This document shows positions 12,141 through 23,717 of a DNA stretch of 64,000 nucleotides, one piece after another (the stretch's first letter is position 1; each line of letters opens with the position of its first letter). The stretch comes from Sipunculus nudus (taxonomy: Eukaryota; Annelida; Sipuncula; Golfingiida; Sipunculidae), in the NCBI GenBank assembly GCA_026874595.1, contig CM049309.1:68554926-68618925 (forward strand). Reading direction: 5' to 3'. The notes beneath the pieces are model-generated. The model did no database searches and was not told the origin of the DNA. It worked only from the letters and a program-made list of their open reading frames with translations. The position numbers were made by a program, and so were the translations under genes.

Positions 12141-13084
12141 ATTTACTCTAGGTTAATCCATGATGACATTGCACGCGAAATGGTACCCTTGCGAAACAAT
12201 GAACATTTGAAAATCGTTAAAATTTAACCCAACGAAATGAAACAACTAAGATTAATATCAGTAAATGATACATGCATGATTAAAATATGAAAGACATGAA
12301 CTGGGTCTTGAATGAGACTGAATTTTTATCATTTTCTCTGTAAGAATTAAGATGCTTAAACGTTATATGTACGGAAATTACAACACTGTAATTAAGGCTT
12401 GGCTGTTGTATATATTCGCAGTTTAGCATTAGCCCACATCCATGTATTAGAGTGAACATGCGTGTCTGTGAACTCCCCGTGTGTTTACAGGTACGCTGAA
12501 TAAACTACATGTAAACTGAAGCTGTATATATAGATGGTTTACATGCCAAGGAAATCCGCAGGCGTCGTCGGCCTGTTCGTCTAAACTTACACCCCGATTT
12601 TAAGTCAACTACGTGTTTCATCATAGCAACCTGTGATACAGGTAACTTTGCAAGTCTCACAACGTAATATTTGTATCAATTATTGCATCATATTACTCGT
12701 TATTCTGTTAATTATATGACACAGACGGATGCACAGGCGCCGCAAATGCAGTAGTAGTTAATGTCTTCACCGTGACATAGCTCGCTGATAGATAATCCAT
12801 AAACACCACGCACTTAACGCCGCAATAACGATGATATTATACACGTATACGCACATACGCACCGCGTAGTAAAATAAATTGTGATGCTGAACTACAATGG
12901 AGACGCTGACCTCATGCAGTTCACAGACGGCAGTTCCGCTGCAGTTCAGATGTTACGTCAAAATCATGCCCCCAAATTATTGATGGAGACACTTTTAAGA
13001 TCTCACGTCTAATAAAGTGATGTCTCGCAAGAGAGGTTATAGGTCAATGCAAATTAGGCGGTTTGTAACTGATGGAGACATTGA
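12141..13084. other. Noncoding stretch
   Basis: Nothing firm. A 28-codon plus-strand frame starting at an ATG near 12897 reads plausibly (METLTSCSSQ...) but has no supporting signals. Confidence 0.3.
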
Positions 13085-13890
13085 CCAGATCTGTTTGTAA
13101 ACCATGGATATCCATAATAAAAACAGACACTGACCGGATCTAAATTCTCATTCCGCGTCAATGTAAACCTGGATGTCCATAATTAAAACAGACACTGACC
13201 GGATCTAAATTGTCATTCCGTGTCAATGTAAACCTGGATGTCCATAATTAAAACAGACACTGACCAGATCTAAATTCTCATTCCGTGTCAATGTAAACCT
13301 GGATGTCCATAATTAAAACAGACACTGACCGGATCTGAATTCTCATTCCGTGTCAATGTAAACCTGGATGTCCATAATTAAAACAGACACTGACCAGATC
13401 TGAATTCTCATTCCGTGTCAATGTAAACCTGGATGTCCATAATTAAAACAGACACTGACCGGATCTGAATTCTCATTCCGCGTCAATGTAAACCTGGATG
13501 TCCATAATTAAAACAGACACTGACCGGATCTGAATTCTCATTCCGTGTCAATGTAAACCTGGATGTCCGTAATTAAAACAGACACTGACCGGATCTAAAT
13601 TCTCATTCCGTGTCAATGTAAACCTGGATGTCCAATTGTCCATTATTAAAACAGACACTGACCGGATCTAAATTCTCATTCCGTGTCAATGTAAACCTGG
13701 ATGTCCGTCATTAAAACAGACATGGAGAGGATCTAAAGTCTCAGCCTGCGTGAATGTAAACTTGTGAGGTCCATAAGTAAAGCACACACTGACTGGATCT
13801 TAAGCCTCACACCGCGTCAATGTAAACCTGGATGTCCATAATTAAAACAGACACTGGCCGGATCTCAAGTCTCATGGTGTGTGTAGAGGT
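13085..13890. repeat. Tandem array, 65-bp unit, about 12 copies
   Basis: Unit contains CCTGGATGTCCATAATTAAA and ACAGACACTGACCGGATCT. Unit starts fall at about 13103, 13168, 13233, 13298, 13363, 13428, 13493, 13558 and 13623, exactly 65 apart. The ninth unit has an 8-base insertion. Outer units (before 13103 and after 13697) are progressively diverged while central ones are almost identical. Confidence 0.95.
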
Positions 13891-14461
13891 TATATGTCAA
13901 TATCAACTCAGATATCCATTATCAACCGACGGAGACAATGGCCCATTAAAAAAGCCACATAAGTCGTGTGTTCTTGTTCATACGGCATATGTATTGTTTA
14001 AATTTTGTTCGTTGGATTTCATTGTCATTTTTATTTCGGCCCGTATTAACAAGGCTTGCTAATTATTCATGAAATACACACCAGAACGGCTCGCTGAATC
14101 AAGGCCTGCGAAAGCGCTGCTACCGCAGACTTGATAGTACGAAGATGATCACGAATAAATAACACGCGGTCAGAAATACTGGACAATTCATGCATGTCAA
14201 TATATATCACAGCCTTCTTTCAGTCCGGACACATACGACAGACGGTGTAAGGGATCTTCTTATAGTTATAATCACATCCGCCAAATTGTGTTGTGCACGG
14301 CAAAGGTCGACAAGTGCGCGCGAAATGGAACGACCGATTAAAGAGAACACCTGTGCACGATGCAGTGAGAGTACAGGCCACCACGCTCCACTGCCCCGGG
14401 CCGCCATCACGCTCTCTGTCAGTTACCCCACGGGGTCACACTCATGTAAACTCTCACTTAT

Positions 14462-14592
14462 ACTCACTTGCGCCTCGAGAAGTTCACAACAGAAGCGTGC
14501 ATCATACAGTCTGTTTTCCAAGATGTCGCAGTTAACTGCTAACGTGGATGGCCTGTCATTGAAAAGGGTTAGCTTGACATTTTCAAGCTAAT
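14462..14592 (-). CDS. Possible minus-strand exon
   Basis: On the minus strand about 43 codons are open from just after a TAG at about 14590 to a good donor, GCGCAA|GTGAGT, below about 14474. The reading passes through NDRPSTLAVNCDILENRLYD and ends CCELLEAQ. The composition is protein-like and the region has raised GC. The 5' boundary is unclear because no strong pyrimidine tract precedes the available AG sites. It ends in phase 0, which does not match the next identified exon at 10455-10527 (needs phase 1), so it belongs to another gene or an exon is missing between them. Confidence 0.33.
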
Positions 14593-14945
14593 GATTTGTA
14601 TCTGTCGTCCTTTTAAACTCCTCAAAGCAACTATAAGTATAAAACATTAATTCAGCTGGATTTTGATACAGATTATACATAAATAGCCAGAAATACACGA
14701 AATCTGGGTTTCAAAAGAAGCGCCAGGCTGTGATTTTTTCTAGAATTATTAGGATATTATAGCAGTTATACAGTATTGGAAAACTACCCCGGTGTCATAT
14801 ATTTATAAGTTTATTCTTATTCCATCGTAGCTAGATCATTATTATAATTAAGTCTTTCCTGTTCAAACAAGAAACGGCCGAGCCATATATTTAAGCTTGT
14901 TAATACCGTGGCTATGTGAGTATACACATATTTCCTGCATTCCAG

Positions 14946-15216
14946 GTCTCACAAAGCCAAAACCAAACCGAACATCGGCATGGACATGTGGCACGCACAT
15001 GTACCGTGTATGATGTTCGGTCGTCTGCTCCGATTTGGCGTGGACCCCTGCTCCCGCCAGGCAGAAAGGCTGAGACAGTTCATGGGAGGGCAAAGGTCAC
15101 TCGTAGACCCTCACGTGGGGATGCCAAGTCTGGGGCCCATTAGACTAAGAATTATTTTGGATTTACTTAACGGCCGCGGAATCTGTGACGCATGGATAAG
15201 GTTTATTGATGGATAG
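14946..15216 (+). CDS. Weak candidate plus-strand exon
   Basis: An acceptor-like TTTCCTGCATTCCAG ends at 14945 and a frame is open to a TAG at 15214-15216 (NIGMDMWHAHVPCMMFGRLL ... RQFMGGQRSLVDPH). The block is GC-richer than its surroundings. No start, domain or downstream signal confirms it, and another plus frame is open over part of it. Confidence 0.22.
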
Positions 15217-15435
15217 AAGTGCGCTGTCTGATAAATTCACAGATTACTTTTGCCACTAGGCTTCCTTTTGTTAGCTTACCCCCCGCGGAGCATCCGGATT
15301 GGGAGGTGCTTTTCTAGGTCGTATTCTGTACGCCTAAACATCCCGCGGTCTTTGATGAGAGGCTATATGCTAGCATATAAACCGATCTAACAAAACACGT
15401 TTATACCGCCATCCTAAACATACCTGACCCTTGAT

Positions 15436-15482
15436 CTCTCTCTCTCATTATATTTATATATATATATATATATATAAATATT

Positions 15483-15517
<35 letters not shown>

Positions 15518-15551
15518 AATCAAACATATACACATACAAGAATGAATATAT

Positions 15552-15586
<35 letters not shown>

Positions 15587-15590
15587 TACC
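15436..15590. repeat. Compound CT/TA/GT microsatellite
   Basis: TCTCTC, two TA blocks (about 15451-15503 and 15553-15583) and a GT block (about 15503-15517). Confidence 0.95.
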
Positions 15591-16265
15591 TATGTATATT
15601 CAGAATTATATGCATGCATGGAGTCCCTTTCCGTCAAATTTCCTACTTTCGACTACACCTGTAGCGCGAAAAACCTGTTCTAAACCCAGGAGATGAAACC
15701 AAATGCGACGAAACCCACAGGACGCAAACCAACTCGACGTAACCCATATGTAATAATAGAGTCACTGCGAGCCGGGAGAAATCTGATCAGCTTCCGGTAG
15801 ATGCTATCAGCCCGGGCAGACGGGTGTAAACAAAGCCCATTGTGTACTCTCAACTCACGTTCCTTGGCAACCGGTATCTCCAGCATGCATCCAGGGGAGC
15901 GGACGCATGCCGTCGGACTGGTAGATATATTATATCCCATAATACTTCAAGATTTATAGGAACATCTTTTCTCAGAGTTAAACCTTTTATACTATGACAG
16001 TATATTGTTGAGTCACAGGTAGATGTTTTAGGAGGTACTAACTTGATTTTAAACTCCAAATCCAGCGCAAAGTGACAAGTGAAAATAATATCGAACTTAT
16101 TGAAAACGAAATACCTTTAGGGGCATATTTTTGTGTTTGCGTGTATATGTATGTGAAAAGATATACAATTAAAACATTGATTTGAAACAAGAAAATAAAG
16201 TCACTGGAAGTTGGGCCATCTAGGATTTGCGATTTTACATATATAAATATTAAAATTAGTTGCTC
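15591..16265. other. Noncoding stretch
   Basis: Contains a moderately GC-rich part (15680-15920), open on the minus strand for 86 codons, but without a usable splice pair or domain. I leave it uncalled. Confidence 0.3.
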
Positions 16266-16280
16266 TCTCTCCCTCCCCCT

Positions 16281-16335
<55 letters not shown>
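16266..16335. repeat. (CT)n microsatellite with C runs
   Basis: CCCTCCCCCTCCCCCCC followed by about 45 bases of TC. The Arg-Glu frame on the minus strand is its translation. Confidence 0.97.
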
Positions 16336-16338
<3 letters not shown>

Positions 16339-16459
16339 ACATTTAAATCATGGATTCAAAATAAAAGAGAGTGATAAAAAACCCACTTTGGGGGAAAAAA
16401 TCTATCTTATAAATAAGAATATGAAATACTAAATAGAGAAAAAAATGAGTTTATATATA

Positions 16460-16893
16460 CTGTGGTTGGCTTCATATTCGCGAGGCTGAAATTTCGCGAT
16501 TTTTTTTTTTAATGTTTTGCGAGGGTTTCATTTTCGCGATCTCACAAGAACCTACTAGTATATCAAATCTTTGGCAAAACCATATACCTTTGTGTTTTAT
16601 AAAATGAGAATAGGTCATGCGTTTGTGACATTTTCTTATATAATGATGGGCCAGTACACACAGCATAGGTGGTTTAGTTCAAATTTAAGGTTTAAATTTC
16701 CTTATACCTGCAAGGATGTAATTTATTAAAAAATTCTCTCTGTTCTAACCTATTACCATACAAGTATTGATTACACTAAATATGAAGAACATTCTCAATT
16801 GGCCGATTATTCCCGAGGGTTTCATTTTCGCGATTATTTCCCATTCGCGAATATCGCGATATTAAAACCCTCGCGAACAAAAAGGCAACCACA

Positions 16894-16894
<1 letters not shown>
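16460..16894. mobile_element. TTCGCGA-type TIR element, copy 1
   Basis: Left end CTGTGGTTGGCTTC followed by TTCGCGAGG; right end, read as reverse complement, CTGTGGTTGCCTTT followed by TTCGCGAGGG. Both ends abut TA (16458-16459 and 16895-16896), as expected of Tc1/mariner-type integration. Internal TTCGCGA/TCGCGAT motifs recur. 435 bp, non-autonomous. The right flank is a TA microsatellite, so the TA duplication is only weak evidence. Confidence 0.7.

Positions 16895-16951
<57 letters not shown>
16895..16951. repeat. (TA)n microsatellite
   Basis: Abuts the right end of the TIR element. Confidence 0.97.
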
Positions 16952-16953
<2 letters not shown>

Positions 16954-17201
16954 GTGTGCGTACTATATATATAGTGTGCATATACATGTATATATCTCCC
17001 TAATCAAGCCAGACAAGCATAAACACGTGTACGTATACGTTCCTTTATAAATGAATAACGTTTCTTGGTCTTCATTTTTGACGACGATAACATGATGGAT
17101 CCATCATTTCATGCAGAGCTCAACCCATTTTTTGTTGTTACTTTATCAAAACCAACACCTTCGGCTTGATAAAAGGAACAACCGCTGAGGACACATGCTA
17201 C

Positions 17202-17211
17202 GGGGCGGGGC
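17202..17211. promoter_or_regulatory. GC-box sequence
   Basis: GGGGCGGGGC, a perfect Sp/KLF-type GC box, in a G-rich patch (17195-17320) that also contains an imperfect duplication of about 60 bases (GGGTTAAGCCATATTGCCGATC and GGGTAAAACCGTATTGCGATC). No gene start was found beside it. Confidence 0.3.
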
Positions 17212-17514
17212 TGTGGCTCGCGTGCCTGTGTGGATGGGGCTTAGAGTGGGCAGGGTTAAGCCATATTGCCGATCTCAGACAGGATAATGGGGGCTGGGTA
17301 AAACCGTATTGCGATCCTCCCACTGAATAGAAACAGTCTGTAGCTCATGACTATTAAACCTAGGTATGCGCTCAGGGAGAGATAACCATCCCAATTTAGA
17401 TCTGGAAGGAGTAAGTCACAGCTAGGCCATCAGGCCTAATAATGCCCGTGGAAATGGTATAATTTTTTTATGCATTATTTTGTACAAGAGATAAATTGCC
17501 GCTTTATTGTGCTG

Positions 17515-18665
17515 GACCTAACCGTCAGGTCGTTTTTCATTACACTGACATGTTCCGATCTTTAGGTTGTTTTTCTGGAAACTGACATGTTCCAATCGTG
17601 AGGTAGTTTTTAATGACACCGACATGTTCCAATCGTCAGGTCGTTTTTCATGACCCTGGCAGATTCCTTTTTTAATGAAAATGACATTTTCCAATCGTCA
17701 GGTCGTTTTTCATGACACAGACATGTTTCTATAGTCGAGTCGTCTTTCTTGACAATGACATGTTCTAATCATCAGGTCTTTTTTCATGGCACTGACATGT
17801 TCCTATCGTGAGGTAGTTTTTAATGACACCGACATGTTCCAATCGTCAGGTCGTTTTTCATGACCTTGGCAGATTCCTTTTTTAATGAAAATGACATTTT
17901 CCAATCGTCAGGTCGTTTTTCATGACACAGACATGTTACTATAGTCGAGTCGTCTTTCTTGTCAATGACATGTTCCAATCGTCAGGTCCTTTTTCATGGC
18001 ACTGACATGTTCCTATCGTTAGGTCGTTTTTCATATGACTCTGACATGTTCCAACCGTCAGGTCGTGTTTTGTCGAGACACTGACTTGTTCCAATCGTCA
18101 GGTCGTGTTTGTCGTGACAATGACATGTTCCAATCGTCAGGTAGTGGTTTTTTTCATGACACTGACATGTTCCAATCGTCAGGTCTTGCCATAACAGTAA
18201 CATGCATGATCCAATCGTCAGGTGGTTTTTCATGACAATGACATGTTCCAATCGCCAGGTCGTTTTTCATGACACTGACATGTAGCAATCGTAAGGTCTT
18301 TTTTCGTGACACTGACATGTTCCAATCGTCAGGTCCTTTTTCATGACACTGACATGTTCCTATAGTCGAGTCGTTTTTCTTGACAATGACATGTTCTAAT
18401 CGTCTGGTCGTGTTTTTTTCGTGACACTGACATGTTCCAATTGTCAGGCCGTTTTTCATGACACTGACATGTTCCAATCGTCAGGTCGTTTTCATGACAC
18501 TGACATGTCCCAATCATCAGGTCGTGTTATTTCGTGACACAGACATGTTCCAATCGTCAGGTGGTTTTTCATGACACTGACATGAAGCAATCGCCAGGTC
18601 GTTATTCATGACACTGACATGTTCCAATCGTCAGGTATTTTGTCGTAACACTGACATGTTCTTAA
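17515..18665. repeat. Tandem array, 37-bp unit, about 30 copies, with 210-bp higher-order unit
   Basis: Basic unit approximates GACACTGACATGTTCCAATC plus GTCAGGTCGTTTTTCAT. Within it 17591-17800 and 17801-18010 are near-identical 210-bp blocks, sharing rare variants such as TGGCAGATTCC and CTATAGTCGAGTCGTC. Frames here give IGTCQCHEK-like peptides on the minus strand, but 37 is not a multiple of three and the frames rotate, so they are not genes. Confidence 0.95.
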
Positions 18666-19070
18666 AACTTTTAACTGAAACGAGGCAAGTAAAAATATTT
18701 TTCTTAATTTTTTCAGTTTTCAATTTAAAGATTTCTGAGGTCGGAAGGTTCGAAAAAAAAATATTAAAAATCTGGTCTAAAGATATGAATGCTTTCCGAT
18801 GGCCTTTGCATGCATGCGTAAAGTACAAGTTTTGTTTTTATTCAGGAGTATAAGTGATATCACGATTTGTATATATATATACATGTACATAACGTAGCTT
18901 TACTTGTTAGTATATATGACTTAAATTAACCGGAGCAGAGAATTAACAGAGTGACTATAAGTACGCTCAGTACATGAAATGTTATATTTATTATCTGTAA
19001 CAATAATGACTATATATGTGTTAATCTCTGCACACATTTTAAAAAGCTGTGTGCAAATATAAGCATGTTC

Positions 19071-19448
19071 TATGGTTGGCATCATATTCGCGAGGTTAAT
19101 CAGTTACGTTATATCACGTAAAATCTAAACAATTGTATGAGGGGCAAAGAGAACATCGAATAGATGAAAATTCTTCATTTAATATGGTTAAATATAAAAA
19201 AAGAATTGATATTATTTTAATTTCCAATCTCTGAATTTTGAGTAACATAAAATGTATGCTAACATTGAAAATAAAATGTATGCTAAAATGTATGCTCCCG
19301 GCACAATATATGTGAGATGCCACTGAGGCTATAGAATATATCATTGTTCAACTGTTCGGATGCTGATTCTTTTTCACGAAGGTTTTATTTTCGCGATAAT
19401 TTCGTCTTCGCGAAGTTAAAACCCTCGCGGACATAAAGCCAACAACAG
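19071..19448. mobile_element. TTCGCGA-type TIR element, copy 2
   Basis: Left end TATGGTTGGCATCATATTCG then CGAGG; right end, reverse complemented, CTGTTGTTGGCTTTATGTCC then GCGAGGG. Same terminal text and internal TTTTCGCGAT motif as the copy at 16460-16894. The centre is unrelated AT-rich sequence. The first bases of the left terminus are eroded. Confidence 0.6.
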
Positions 19449-19784
19449 TACATGTCGTTACTAGCGCAGTGCTGAGATGTTAATCCTTGAGATTTGCAGC
19501 AATATTAAGTACACTGCCGACCCTTTAATATGCAACAATATTAATATTACCCGCACCATGACATGCACGTGAAGTAATACCGGCATTACGTAAGCATTAA
19601 ACAAATAATAAACATACAAAATTAAACTATCTCTTTGAAATTTTTATCATCGCAGTGACAAGCAGGCTTGTTTTATGAATATATATGCATGAGAGAATAG
19701 TTACTATATATATATAGTACAGAACAATCACATATAGAAGAAGTTCATTATGATAGGCTTGATAGCTCATTTCCTATGAAACAT

Positions 19785-20755
19785 GCAGGAGCTCTGACGC
19801 TGAATATGATAGTTGACATGATAAAGATTCGTGCTGAATATGACAGGACACTTCCCATAATAAAGGATCTTAGACGCTGAATATGACAGAATATGAAAAG
19901 TAGAACAAATGATATAATAAAGATTAAAGCCCGTAAACGCTGAAAATTATAGAATATTTGCTATATATTAAAGGACCGTATACACTGAACATAACAACAT
20001 TAGACGCTGAATATGACGAAATATTTTCTATGATAAGGGAGCTAAACTGACAAACATGACAAAATTATTTGCCATTAAAATGACCCAAGAAGCTAAATGT
20101 GACAGAATATTTAATATATAATAAAGAATTTAAGACGCTCAGAATGACAGAAAATTTGCTAAAATAAAGGACCTTTGACGTTGCCTATGACAGATGAAAC
20201 TTTCTATAATAAAGGACCTGTAAACAGAGGCTGCATATGACAGAAAACTTTCTATAATCAAGAACTCAGAAGCTTTGACGTTAAGGAGCGGATACAGGAC
20301 CTAGGAAAAGGAGGGATCCAGAGCAAAGAAGACTAATGGCATAACTTCAAAAAAGCCCCCAGGTCCAGAAAAAGGGGGGCTAGGTCGCAAAAAAATGGCT
20401 TAAAACACTTCAAAAAGTTGCAGCGGCTGAGAAAAGGGGGGTACGTACACCCTGGACCCCCCCCCCCCCCCAACAACCCCCGGATCCGCTTCTGACGTTT
20501 CATATCTGATGGAATATTTTTTTAATAGGCCTTAAATACCTTAAATACGTTTAATATATATAATTGAGAACCTAACATATATAATAGAATATTTGCTAAA
20601 ATAAAGGATCTTCAACAGTGCATATGACAGAAAACTTTCCATAATGGACATCAGACGCTGCATATGAATGTACACGTTCTATACTATAGACTAATAAAGG
20701 ACCTTTAGAAATGTGACGAGACGCTGAATGTGACAGAACATTTGCTATATGATGT
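19785..20755. repeat. Degenerate tandem array, about 48-bp unit
   Basis: Roughly fifteen to twenty diverged copies of a unit like GACGCTGAATATGACAGAA plus TATTTGCTATAATAAAGGACCT. It is interrupted at 20284-20497 by a GGATCC-type element. The many AATAAA hexamers here belong to the repeat and are not poly(A) evidence. Confidence 0.75.
20284..20497. mobile_element. GGATCC/poly-G TIR element inserted in a tandem array
   Basis: Ends AGGAGCGGATAC and GGATCCGCTTCT are inverted repeats. The interior is a G-rich/C-rich non-coding core with CCTAGGAAAAGGAGGGATCC and a C15 tract. GACGTT occurs on both sides, consistent with a short target duplication inside the array unit. About 214 bp, non-autonomous. 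Confidence 0.65.
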
Positions 20756-21451
20756 ATGACAACAAGTCTGTGACCTGGTCCTGACGGAGGAGGATATGGT
20801 CGGTGAACTAACAGTCTGTAACGTTAACGTCACATGATTTCTGCACTCCATAACTTTATATAAACCACCGGGGTGTGGCAAACAGGCAGTCCCACAAACC
20901 AGGATCCCTTCTATAGAGCTTGAACGTACGCCATGTGTATACAAACACAGGCCAATAATACATTACTTATATACACGTGGTAGCCTACATTCACAAGTCT
21001 AGGTACTCAATCAGTCAATATACTCACGGATACAAGTACTTCTTACATACATACATTCATTCATTGACGGGGTTTTACTCGGGTACACATTCATGAAGAT
21101 GAACACGCTAAATTGGCACACACACACATACACATTCAGCCGAAGTTACTGACATACCGCTGACATAAGGTCATAGCAGATATATATTCATGCGTTCATG
21201 TATATATACAGATTACACGCGTTCATGGTGATAGCGCACTTGTTATCAATATAATGGTTAAGTTTGAAACATGCTCCAACCTTATATATTGTCCAGCTGA
21301 CAATATCAGAGGTCTGGTACTGCTGGGAATGCCGATGGGCCGTTGTCCCGTACTGACCTTACTGCGGTGTCAATGAACGTCAAAAGCATGCGAAGTCTGT
21401 CTTCGTTCGTGTGTGTGTGTCGTCTGCTTTCACCACAAGCCCGGCTAGCTA
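20756..21451. other. Stretch without a firm gene
   Basis: A 25-codon plus frame ending in TGA near 20833 (QQVCDLVLTEEDMVGELTVC) reads like protein but has no clear acceptor. Short CA and TA repeats follow near 21118 and 21180. Confidence 0.25.
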
Positions 21452-21647
21452 TCCGCAAGTGCATACAACTTTATCATTCACAATGCTTCGGCTGTACAGT
21501 ATGCTGAAAGCGCATGGAGATGCGGTCCAGAGCATGTGAATAAGTCTGTCGGCCCGCTCGCCGGAAATGGGATGGGCCGTATTATAAACGCTCCTGCCTC
21601 TATGATCACCAGCAAGTCGTCGCGAATTGTACGGCGGGAAGTCATGG
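21452..21647 (-). CDS. Candidate minus-strand exon
   Basis: On the minus strand a good acceptor (TTTTATCTGTATACACAG) precedes 21647. Two frames stay open far into the GC-richer block. One ends at TAG near 21452 (SRRLAGDHRGRSVYNTAHPI ... VVCTCG). The other begins at an ATG just inside the exon (MTSRRTIRDDLLVIIEAGAF) and stops at a TGA near 21477. I cannot decide between them. No domain is recognised. The acceptor plus the local GC rise is the evidence; no downstream donor or poly(A) signal was found. Confidence 0.38.
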
Positions 21648-22165
21648 CTGTGTATACAGATAAAACATAAATATATACCCTGGCTAATGTTGTTACCGCT
21701 TGTTTTGATCACGTGTCCTATACAAAGCCACATGTACCACATTTGAACACGTCTGGGGCTGTATATTGCCATGTAAACTTACAAGAATAAAATAAGTATA
21801 TTGTTTTAATATGAATGTGTTTTGTTTTACAGTATATGTGGTAAAATTTAAATAAATTTATTAAGTAAAAAGTAACGTTGATATTAAATGTTGCTTCAAA
21901 ATACACACATAGGCCTACATACATTTGTGTGCACTTTGTATATATCTGTATATAAAAATGTATGTGTTTGTTTGTGTGTCTCACTCTGGGCTAAAGAAAA
22001 GGAACAAAAGGACGATTTTTATAGTCAAATAATAATAGAAACAAAATTGCGACAGTTCTTGAAACTTATGTGCACATGATCAACACAAAGTTTAATTCAA
22101 TTTCAATGGTTCCTTTAGGCATAAAAAAATGTATTATTTTGTTTCAATTACGATTTCTTTTGCAG

Positions 22166-22260
22166 GGATCCAGACAAGAGCAGCAAATAAAAGAAAGGTT
22201 GTGGTGCTCGTGCATTGAAAATATGATCCATAAAAAAGAAACGACGAATCCGAAGAAAAG
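22166..22260 (+). CDS. Candidate internal exon, plus strand
   Basis: A strong acceptor (ACGATTTCTTTTGCAG) ends at 22165 and a donor GAAAAG|GTATTT follows 22260. The 95 bases are open in a frame reading GSRQEQQIKERLWCSCIENM then IHKKETTNPKK. The composition is charged and helix-like with no recognised family. Neighbouring exons were not identified. An AATAAA at about 22186 lies inside it and argues some caution. Confidence 0.35.
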
Positions 22261-22261
22261 G

Positions 22262-23709
22262 TATTTTTTCTGGTGTGCTCTACAGAAATATGCACCTATA
22301 TAATTAATTAAAAGTAGTATTATAGTCATATTAGTATATCCGATCTACAATGTCAGCTTGGAATAGGCCCATCTCCCAATGTTCATTTAATGATATCGAT
22401 AATAATTTATACACTTTTATATCTAAAAAACACAGACACAAAATTAAATTTATTCAAACAAATAATTAAATCAATGTACATGGTACAGAACCTTCGTAGG
22501 TGTTTAACTTTTCACTTACCAGGTACTTTCTACAAAGAATATACATCTTACCATATGAAGATTAGCTTCAACACCGAACGAAATAAATTAACACGCTAGT
22601 CATGCTTGTCAAAATTGTGACTTATACACGTGGATTTAAGAAAAGATCAAAACAATGAATTAAGAGAAAGGTGCCAGTCGGGATGCCTTGTGATAAGATA
22701 ATAATTCATACAGTTATAGGTACCTCAACCCACCACTCAGACAACACATCTATAACTGCAAAATAAAAAAAAATCGCCTTTTTCCTCCCTCCCCACGCTC
22801 TCCCCCTCAATAATATCCGCCCTTTAAATTTCATTATTATTTATATTTTTTTCTTCTTTTCTTTTATAAAAACCTGTTTCGAATTAAAATATGTATAGAC
22901 CGGGGAATATGTACACTATACAAAATAAAATACTCTGGGATTGAACATTTATTTCATCTATTTATTTTTTTTAATTCAAAGCTGTCAGCATGCATGCATT
23001 GGAAGATCATGATCGGATATTAAATTGCATTGTCTGACCCATCTATAGATAGGCGGCACAGTTTCCGTTGGTTATTGGGTCAGATCGGAATGATTGCGTT
23101 CGACATATGTATATATATATATGCATATATAATATTAAGAATTATAATAAAATAATAAAAATAAATAGTCACACAATATGCATATGCTATATTAATCTAG
23201 ATGCCTTATACATGCTATGCAGTTTACAAATTGTGACTAATATAGGCCAGGAGCGATATATGAATATGAATCTATAATGAAATAATCATCTCGATTATCG
23301 GTGGCTTTTACAAAAATCAATAAAATAAACAATAGCTCTGACAATAATAAATTTCTATCACAGATACTTTTTTATAAACTGTTCATAACAAGTTCTCATG
23401 AGATTAAATTTTATCCGTATCTCACAGATACTGGAACAAAGATTTTATACAGTTAAGATATTTCAAAGATATACAAGTTGAGACATATAGCCCTTTTTGT
23501 TTACTTATCATGACAGTGTGGTGCTACTATTTTCATTTTAATCTTGCCCGCGGGAATTAAAAATATATATTAGAATGTAGCTCTTTTACTAAGAAATATC
23601 GCTATTTTATTCTTAAATTCACGAGGATAATCAGTTTCAGTATCAATAGGGCCATCAGCCCCACAAATAAAGCTACGGTTTCTAATACTCGAAGGCGACA
23701 AGGTTACGG
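22262..23709. other. AT-rich noncoding stretch
   Basis: No repeats with clear ends and no exons seen. A short TA tract near 23110 only. Confidence 0.4.
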
Positions 23710-23717
23710 ATAGCTAT

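Noticed and set aside
14190-14591. 133-codon plus-strand frame
   Set aside because: Ser/Thr/Arg-rich with no domain. The minus strand has a good donor and a more protein-like reading in the same place.
16038-16340. Arg-Glu-rich protein
   Set aside because: Comes from the (CT)n microsatellite; the same holds for 36788-37132 over (GA)n.
17994-18477. Repeated IGTCQCHEK-like protein on the minus strand
   Set aside because: It is a translation of the 37-bp array. The unit is not a multiple of three and the frame drifts.
21118-21140. CA repeat as a possible CRISPR-like or regulatory array
   Set aside because: A simple microsatellite; there are no spaced direct repeats of CRISPR type anywhere in the window.
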